From Nymphaea colorata (taxonomy: Eukaryota; Streptophyta; Magnoliopsida; Nymphaeales; Nymphaeaceae), in assembly GCF_008831285.2 (NCBI RefSeq), contig NW_022205116.1:1-35828 (forward strand): a stretch of DNA of 35,828 nt, given 5' to 3'. The position numbers and the translations under genes are program-made. Within the stretch, counting starts at the first letter, position 1, and every line of letters starts with the position of its first letter. This document shows positions 29,080 through 35,828 of the stretch, piece after piece. The notes under the pieces were generated by a model. That model was not told the origin of the DNA, did no database searches, and was given only the letters and a program-made list of their open reading frames with translations.

Positions 29080-29964
29080 CGTCTTCCATAGGAGGCTGGT
29101 AGAGTGTGCACGCATTTGTTTAGTTATATCTGCACTAGCATATGTGGTTCTAATAGTTCATTCTCATGCCTATGCGGTTGCAATTTGCACATGGGAAGCA
29201 GGAGCTGGCCGCCTCAGAGGAACAAGCCTGAGCTCTCGCTTAAGGCCTACTGAAGCATGATAACCATTCACACTTCACGACAAATTATGAAACGGTGACG
29301 TTTTCAAGGAATTGATTAGTGTCTTCTGCATTTGGGCCGGTCAGCAGGCCTAGGGTGAGCGCTCAAGGATTAAGCACACCTCAGGAAGTGGTTCCAAGCA
29401 AAGAGGAAAAGAAGATAATGCCTCAGTCGGAGGAATTCGTGGCGATGGTGGACATGGTTATCAATCCCAATGCTGATGTGGCCTGCAACTAGCGGAGGCT
29501 ACCCGTCTTTGTGGCTCGAACTCCTCTTTTGAAGGATTTCACAAGAGAGATTGCATTTATGACATATGCTCCTGTTTAAAAAGAAAAAAAGATTTTTTTT
29601 TACAGATAAAAAAACAATTGAAAAAAGTGAAAAGGCTCAAAAAGGCAGTTCTTTTTCTGTAATTTCAAAGATGCCCCATTTTTCTTTTTCTTTTGGCATA
29701 TGATTGTTGCATGCACTGGCGGGCGCACACAACTCGAACTCCTCTTTTGAGTCCTACCACCCCCTTCCTCCTTTCTCTTATACGTTTTTGTATTCCTTTA
29801 TTGTTTTTGACAATTTTTGCAAAATCATTGACAATTTGTCACTTATTATATGTTCTCTCTCTCTTTCTACCTTTCATCTAATATCATGCCTTTCCATGTA
29901 ACGTAAGCAAAAGAATGGAACTGCCTCGTTATTCACTTGGTAAGATGGATAGACTTTAAATGTC
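29080..29964. other. Unassigned region, possible exon relic
   Basis: Bases about 29,380-29,490 on the + strand keep an open run ('EEKKIMPQSEEFVAMVDM', then 'INPNADVA') ending at TAG near 29,489. Composition is protein-like but I recognise no family, and the flanks hold stops. From 29,580 to 29,690 the sequence is A-rich, and from 29,740 to 29,880 it is C/T-rich. Nothing else is supportable. Confidence 0.25.
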
Positions 29965-30230
29965 ATTTTCCATCTTCATCGCATGTCCAATTGAACCATT
30001 CCAAAAAAAAAAAGAAACAGATATGGGAAAAAAATTAATCTCTGATTAAGAAATAGATCGTCTTCGGATTTAAAAAATAACATCTGACTAGATTCAATTC
30101 AGATTCTGATATATATAAGTATTGGATCAGATACGGATTCAGTTCAGATTTAGTTTAAAGTAATTACTCATATCCAAAGGCCACCACCCAAATATGGAAC
30201 CATTTCTCAGTGTCCACAAGCTCCAGCATG
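29965..30230 (+). repeat. Mosaic duplication SD-C, copy 2 (segment A, first part)
   Basis: Matches 23,235-23,470 ('catcgcatgtccaattgaac', 'tctctgattaagaaatagat') then jumps to the match of 24,256-24,295 ('ctcagtgtccacaagctcca'). The jump corresponds to the missing 785 bases. Interrupted at 30,239 by a transposon. Confidence 0.8.
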
Positions 30231-30238
30231 CTGGTGCG

Positions 30239-31199
30239 CAGGGGTAGAGCCAGGAATTTTTTCAGGGGCGGGCCAAACGATCCAACGAACTATAATATAT
30301 TATATTATATTATTATATATATATATATATTATATATATATATATATGTACTCACACACTTTAGATAATATTTGCAAATCATAGTATAGTATAAGTGAAC
30401 TGATGTCCTATATAATTGCCCACGTCATAACGTGAAGCGCGACCTGTCCTACGGCACATTTATAATTGTTTGTGTCTTTAGCACAAAGCGTGATCTGTCC
30501 TCGCAGATAAGGTTCTCTATTTCTATTACAGTGACGTAAGTGTCAGCAGTGAACATAAGGTGGACATAAGCTAGGCTACTTGTCAAATTTTAAAGCATAG
30601 CATGATATTCATATTCCGAATTGGCAGCTTGCAGAAGCTTTCAAGAAGATGCACCAATTAAGAAGAACTTACAAAACAAATGCTTGACTTGATGAGCTTT
30701 CTTCAGAGCATACAGTCTTGCTAATTAAGCCAGCTACAGATAGTACCCAAATTGTACATGCAGATCAAGCTCAAAGTTAAGTTCAAATAGCCTGAAAAGC
30801 AAAACCAATATATGTATTGTAACTTAGTCCCTCAATTGACAGTATTCAAGTAGCAATAGTAAACATTTGACTGTAGTTGTGGCCAGGGAGGAGGAGAAGG
30901 AGCGAGCGAAAGAGAGCCAGAGAGGGTGTGGTCGGCACTCGATTGCGCTGTGGGCCTGAGAGGTAGGGGAGCGAGAGAGAGGGTGAATAGGGAAGGGCAG
31001 AGATGGAGGGAGCAAGCGAGAGAGGGGCGAAATAGGGTAGGGCTACTGCTAGAGAGAGGGCGGGCCGGCGAGCGATGGGTTGGGCCAAGATGAGTGACGG
31101 TCGGGCCAAGTTAAAAAAATTGATTTTTCAAATATAATTTTTTTTTCGTTGCTGACCAGGCCATGGCCCAGCGCCCCCCCCCCCCTCTTCCTCCCCCTG
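30239..31199. mobile_element. 961-bp non-autonomous hAT-like element
   Basis: Flanked by 'ctggtgcg' (30,231-30,238) and 'ctggtacg' (31,200-31,207), an 8-bp target duplication with one mismatch. Starts 'caggggtagagccagg' and ends 'ctcttcctccccctg', rough inverted repeats related to the 'caggggcggagc' MITE at 6848. SD-C similarity is continuous across it, while copy 1 has no insert at 24,297. Inside are a TA-rich tract (30,288-30,350), a GA-rich block (30,890-31,040), and a 12-C run (31,174-31,185). The minus-strand Ser/Leu/Pro frames at 30,824-31,109 are low-complexity. No transposase is visible. Confidence 0.75.
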
Positions 31200-32113
31200 C
31201 TGGTACGTTATTGCCAGGCCGCCTTCAAAAGTTGAAGTTATTCGGCAGCCTGCTCATTAAGAACATCGTGAACAGTCGTCACGATACTCTTGGAGGAGTT
31301 GGGAGGACTCAAGAGAACGACTGACCTTGTTTTTCTTGAAAATCGATGGACCTAAATACAAAAAATAAAAATGAAAAAATATTTGAAATAAAATATATTA
31401 TTAACCGTCTGTTGGTTTCGAGCTCCGAAACAAATGGAAAAAAGTCGTATCCAAATTTGAATCTGAAATTAGATTCCACAATCTGAATCTGATCCGAATT
31501 TAATTTTTCTCCTCATCCAAAATCAGATTTCATAATTTGAATCTGATCTAAATCCATTTTTTACTCATCCTAATCTGAATCTGAAAACAGATGTCACAAT
31601 CAGAATCCGATCGAATCCTATTTTTATATTTGAATCTGAATCCAAATTTTTGAACTGAATCTGACTGATTTACAAATATAAGAGCATTGAATATAGGATA
31701 TTATTTAAAACTAAGTCCGATCTGGGTCTGATCGATATTTTTGTGTTTCTGAATCTGATCCGAATTTAATTTTTTTCCTCATCCAAAATCAGACTTCATA
31801 ATTTGAATCTGATCTAAATCCATTTTTTATTCATCTCAATTGGACATTTTTGTATAACTGCATCCGTATCGGATCGTATTTTGCATACTTGAATATGAAT
31901 ATAATTGGATGTCATTTCTTAATTTCAAATCCTATCTCATTTTTTTAATTGATTAGTAATTTTTTTTCTTCATCCAAGTATTTTGGAGCAGTTCGCTTGG
32001 ATATCCAATACAAATCGGACATATTGACATCCTCAGGTCAAAGCTTCCCCACCCCAGCTGGCATGTTCACCATTATAAATAGGGGACGAGTCCATTTGTG
32101 TGTGTCAAGCGGA

Positions 32114-32470
32114 TAGGGTTCTAAAATAAGTCAAGCCAACTCAAGCTCGACTTGAATTTAATTGTTAAGCTTGAGCTTAACTCAAAACCGTTATTGCAAA
32201 CAAGTCGAGTTCAAGTTACATAAACTTGATTTTATTAAACTTGAGTAAGCCATTTATCTAGGTTTTTATTATTTTTTTGTAATTTTAAAACATTAAACCA
32301 AAGAAAGAAATCAGTCAAATGATGAGTTGGTAAACAAGCTTAAATGAGTCGAGCTTGAGCTGTGGCTTGGTCTATCGTATCGAGTTCAAGATGACTTGTA
32401 TAGCTAAACTCGAGCTTGAGCCAAGCTGAATGAGCTCATTTTTTACTCGGCTCATATATAACCACAAGTG
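32114..32470 (+). mobile_element. Decayed 'TAGGGCTG' hAT-like MITE
   Basis: Left end 'tagggttctaaaataag', body with 'aagctcgacttg', 'gagtcgagcttgagc' and 'cgagcttgagccaagc'. Longer at the right than its paralog at 26,900. The right end and target duplication are not clear. Confidence 0.5.
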
Positions 32471-32994
32471 TATCAAGTGTGTGCAGAAGTGGTGTGAGGT
32501 GCCTGTATAGTGAAAGTTCTCATGGCATGAGCAAGTGTTAATGATTCACACATGTATAGAGAAATGTAAACTTAATGGTTGGCATTTTAGAAAAAAAAAA
32601 ATTTAGCTTCTGTAAACATTTATAAAAACATTATGGCCTGTGACAGTTGGATCTTGGATTGTTTGTTTACACCAGATGTTCTAAAAACAAAATTTAGACT
32701 TGGTTGCATGTTTGTTTGAGGAGATGTAATTGTATTTTCTGAACTTCATCCATTCCATCTATTATTTGTTTAGGTTGGATTGGGATCTACGATGCCCTAC
32801 TAGGACAAGGTATTTGCGTATGTAATAACTTTGGTCCGATCTGTATTGGTGTGCCATAGATGTTCATTTTGGCGTTTGCTTACACTATCATATGCTGGAT
32901 AAAAGTGTCCAACGGTGCATTTTGGGACCATTCATCCATGAAAGCTATAATAAACTACCAAATTAAAGAGAAGACTTCCAATTGGGCTCTGATC

Positions 32995-33142
32995 CAGTGG
33001 CAATGTTGTATCTGGTGTGGGCACCCCGGCTCATCAAATTTGTTTTAATTGCATATGAATGCCCCTTAAAGATTGAAATTTAAATTTATTGTGCTCCTTA
33101 AAGGTTGAAGTTTAGAGACAAAAATTTATGACTCTACCACTG
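32995..33142. mobile_element. 148-bp hAT-like MITE, paralog of 24,739-24,892
   Basis: Starts 'cagtggcaatgttg' and ends 'actctaccactg', with left flank 'ctctgatc' as in the paralog. The right flank has decayed to 'ctcgaagc'. Same insertion event as the copy at 24,739, now diverged, with 6 bases of one inverted repeat lost. Confidence 0.8.
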
Positions 33143-34358
33143 CTCGAAGCCAGCACCATGGCCTTGATATGGAGTGCTAACTTGTGTTTTTTCAGGCTAC
33201 TGCTCTCAAGAAATGGATCTAATAGATAGTAGGCCTCTGACCTGTTATTAAAAGAAACCTCAGGGTAATGCTCTCACTATTTTTCACCTTGCATGTCGAT
33301 ACATCTCTTTTGCAGTACAAAATGTTGATATTAAAAGAGGAGTTCACCATATAGTCTTCGTAAGGATGCGATCAAGCTTTTTGTAAATCGATTCCCTTTA
33401 AGGTTGACTGGGAATGTGATCAACCCCCTGAGGCTCTGTTTCAGGGTCGGCTTAGATTATGATTTCATTCCTCATTCTTTTGTATACTCTATTCTGCTTC
33501 CCCAAAATTTTCTAAAATTTTTGAAGATCAAAATGGATCCAAAATCCAAGTTTAGATCCAAATCGAGCATTTCAGATATAAAATTTGAATCGCATTCGAA
33601 ACGACAAAATTTGAGCCACGCGTGCATAGGCCTTCCCTTTGTTTTAAAAGCTCATTTCTTTCACCAAAATGTGTTTTTAAACCCAAGTCGCATGCTCGAA
33701 CAAGTCGACAATCGACTAAACCAAATCGGATTTGGAGCAAGTTTGGAATCGCTCAAAATGGAGTCGACCACGCATTTGTAACAAAAAAAGAGAACCATTT
33801 CAATAATTTTATTTTATGAATGACATTTATTTATTTTATTATTTTTTGAATTTAAATTAAAAATTTGCATTTTTGTGCATTGCGGGATGCGCACTCGCGC
33901 GACCGTGCATCGTGAAACGTGTGCACACTCATGCAAAAGAGTGACGCGCGCACGATCGCGCAATAATGCGTTGCGCAATGCACGCGCGTGCGTGCTGTCA
34001 CAGTCGTGTGACCATGCGCGATTCCACGGTCGTGTGGTGTGTTCTCGTCACCCGACCATGCGGTCGGGCAACGACGCCCCAGGCGTGACAGTGCCTAATG
34101 CTGTTGCGTCCGGGTGCTGTTGTCTCCCCCTTTCACCCCTCCTTTTTGACGAAAAACAACCCTTTAGAGGGCAGTTTTGGTCTTTTTGGGTGGGCAAAGA
34201 CCCAGCTCACTTTTAAAATGTATTTACAGGCCTAATGGCCTGTAAAACTCATTTCAAACCATTTCTTTTTCAAAATAATTCAAAATTATGTGAAATTCGG
34301 ATGAAAATTTTAAAAAATTCAAAAAAAATTAAAATTTGGGTTTGGCTCCAAAATCCTC

Positions 34359-34366
34359 TATAAATA
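34359..34366 (+). promoter_or_regulatory. TATA box of the LTR element
   Basis: 'tataaata' follows 'aaaatcctc' and precedes 'cccccacaatctcccctcc', a CT-rich stretch where transcription would start about 30 bases on. The same core occurs inverted at 2781-2794. Confidence 0.6.
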
Positions 34367-34639
34367 CCCCCACAATCTCCCCTCCTGGCTAAGAATTTGC
34401 CCTTGGGAGAAACTCTAGAGTATTCTTACCTGAAGACTTAGAAGTTTCTCTTGAGCTATCTCTCTCTCTCTCTTCCTCTTTCCATTTTTCTCTTCCTCTC
34501 CAACTTGGAGCAAGCTAAAACTCTCTTCGAGGCATCATCTTGAGCTTCAATCAAGGGATCTTCAAGTGATGGTGTTCAACTTCCTAGGTCATTTCTCATT
34601 AGAGGTATGTAATCATCATCCCTCTCATTTCTATCTTCA

Positions 34640-35650
34640 TTTTCCTCTCTTTTCATCTCTCCCTGGCCAAAGGAGATAGCACTCAACCTCTTTTTATAGA
34701 CAAGAGGCTATGCTCAAGTGCATCGGGAGCATGAAAAGATGAGATGATCTTTCATTTCATGATTGAATCATGTTTTCTCTTTTATTAAATATAGCATTGT
34801 CTTTCTTTCTTTATTTTCTTCTCATCTTCATCTCCCCATGGCCAAAGGAGATAACGCTCAACCTCTTTTTAAAGACAAGAGGCTATGCTCAAGTGCACCG
34901 AGAGCATGAAAAGATGAGATGATCTTTCATTTCATGATTGAATCATGTTTTCTCTTTTATTGAATATACCATTGTCTTTCTTTCTTTATTTCTTCTCATC
35001 TTCATCTTCCATGGCCAAAGGAGATAGCACTCAACCCCTTTTTAGAGACAAGAGGCTATGCTCAAGTGCACCGGAAGCATGAGAAGATGAGATGATCTTT
35101 CATTTCATGATTGAATCATATTGTCTCTTTTCTTGAATATAGCATTGTCTTTCTTTCTTATTTCTTCTCATTTCATCTCTCCATAGCCAAAGAGATAGCA
35201 CTCAACCTCTTTTTAGAGACCAGAGGCTATGCTCAGGTGCACGGGGAGCATGGAAAGATGATATGATCTTTAATTCATGATTAAATCATGTTTTCTCTTT
35301 ATTGAATATAGCATTGTCTTCTTTCTTTATTTTCTTCTCATCTTCATCTCCTATGGCCAAAGGTGATAGCACTCAACCTCTTTTTAGGGACAAAAGCTAT
35401 GCTCAAGTGCACCGGGAGCATGGAAAGATGAGATGATCTTTCATTTCATGATTGAATCATGTTTTCTCTTTTATTGAATATAGCATTGTTTTTCGTTCTT
35501 CATTTTCTTTCATCTTTATCTCCCCATGCCAAAAGAGATAACACTCAGTCTCTTCTTAGAGACAAGAAGCTATGCTCAAGTGGACCAGGACATGGAAAGA
35601 TGAGATGATCCTTCATTTCATAGTTACATCATACCCTCCTTCCTAGTTGA
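34640..35650 (+). repeat. Tandem array, six ~172-bp units
   Basis: The word 'ggccaaaggagata' or a close variant recurs at 34,665, 34,840, 35,013, 35,185, 35,355 and 35,527, so spacing is 175, 173, 172, 170 and 172. Each unit also holds 'gctatgctcaagtg', 'catgaaaagatgagatgatc', 'catttcatgattgaatcat' and 'attgtctttctttctt'. The first and last units are the most diverged. There is no coding potential. It sits downstream of the TATA box, so it would lie in the transcribed leader or LTR of the element. Confidence 0.9.
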
Positions 35651-35828
35651 ATCTTTCTCTTGTCATCATCCTCTCTCACTTTCCTTACTTGAATATTGTC
35701 TATGTATTACCCATGTATAGTTGCTTGGTTTTTCGTTTATATGTGAATGTATGATGAGAATGAGAGTGTGGTTTGGGGTTCTTATTTTTATCTTCATATT
35801 AATTTTTGAGGTGAGACTTGTCCAACCT

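Larger units (their letters stand above)
31208..33500 (+). repeat. Mosaic duplication SD-C, copy 2 (rest of A, then C, then B)
   Basis: 31,208-31,560 matches 24,296-24,660; 31,550-32,400 matches 26,367-27,195; 32,920-33,500 matches 24,663-25,350. The stretch 32,470-32,915 has no counterpart and no visible gene. Similarity ends at 'ctattctgcttc' (33,500), where a new LTR-like sequence begins. A short internal repeat of 'tctgatccgaatttaatttt' occurs at about 31,488 and 31,757. Confidence 0.75.
33522..35828 (+). mobile_element. LTR-retrotransposon LTR or 5' region, running off the window
   Basis: Begins near 'tgaagatcaaaatgg' at 33,522, just after SD-C similarity stops, so it looks inserted. 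It has a CpG-rich block (33,880-34,110), a TATA box (34,359), a CT-rich leader after it, and a tandem array. The layout (GC-rich block, then TATA with 'aatacccccac', then leader) recalls Ty3/gypsy LTRs and the minus-strand remnant at 2547-3480. No primer binding site, gag or pol appears before the window ends, so the LTR may continue. The open frames at 33,404-33,819 and 33,875-34,216 show no known domain. Confidence 0.5.

Noticed and set aside
30824-31109. Minus-strand Ser/Pro/Leu frames suggesting a secreted protein
   Set aside because: They lie inside the 961-bp transposon in a GA-rich simple block and look repetitive.
33875-34216. 113-codon Arg/Cys-rich frame
   Set aside because: The CpG-rich LTR block is stop-poor in several frames by composition; no domain is visible.

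Overview
The window is AT-rich nuclear DNA from a flowering plant. The evidence is a family of leucine-rich-repeat receptor kinases with the intron and the 'HCD' (non-RD) catalytic loop of plant subfamily XII, many hAT-type MITEs, Ty1/copia and LTR remnants, and a plant-type LINE ORF1 (DUF4283). The species cannot be named from the sequence. I found no intact protein-coding gene. Every recognisable coding region is broken, and I see no rRNA, tRNA or CRISPR array.

The left two thirds (about 1-22,950) is a decayed tandem cluster of receptor kinases on the + strand. The repeating unit appears to be [upstream block SD-B]-[receptor kinase]-[downstream block SD-A]. At 330-2546 lies SD-A alone, left from a unit whose kinase would be off to the left. 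RLK1 (3718-5196) is the kinase half only, cut off just after the transmembrane segment. SD-B1 (5365-7370) precedes RLK2 (9071-13195), which is nearly full length with signal peptide, about 21 LRRs, transmembrane helix, kinase and one intron, but carries about a dozen lesions. SD-A2 (13,196-14,510) follows it. A LINE ORF1 relic (about 15,780-17,040) separates this from SD-B2 (17,085-19,447), RLK3 (20,351-20,699; last exon only, splice acceptor lost) and SD-A3 (20,700-22,951). SD-A itself carries an old fragment of copia reverse transcriptase and a GA-rich degenerate minisatellite.

The right third (about 23,000-35,828) is transposon and repeat territory. Blocks at 23,235-27,195 recur at 29,965-33,500 in a different order (SD-C). 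Several non-autonomous hAT-like elements are delimited by terminal inverted repeats and 8-bp target duplications (23,603-24,000; 24,739-24,892; 30,239-31,199; also 6848-7024 and 18,397-18,757 in the cluster). A minus-strand LTR with a tRNA-iMet-type primer binding site lies around 28,300. The window ends inside what looks like a long, probably recent LTR element (from about 33,522) with a CpG-rich block, a TATA box and six tandem copies of a ~172-bp repeat.

The parts do not form a pathway. The window records birth, rearrangement and death of a candidate immune-receptor cluster, with paralogous copies that date the transposon insertions relative to one another. I found no convincing previously undescribed biological system. 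The most informative leads are the paralog-defined insertion and empty sites, the differing lesions of the three receptor relics, and the repeat array at the right end.
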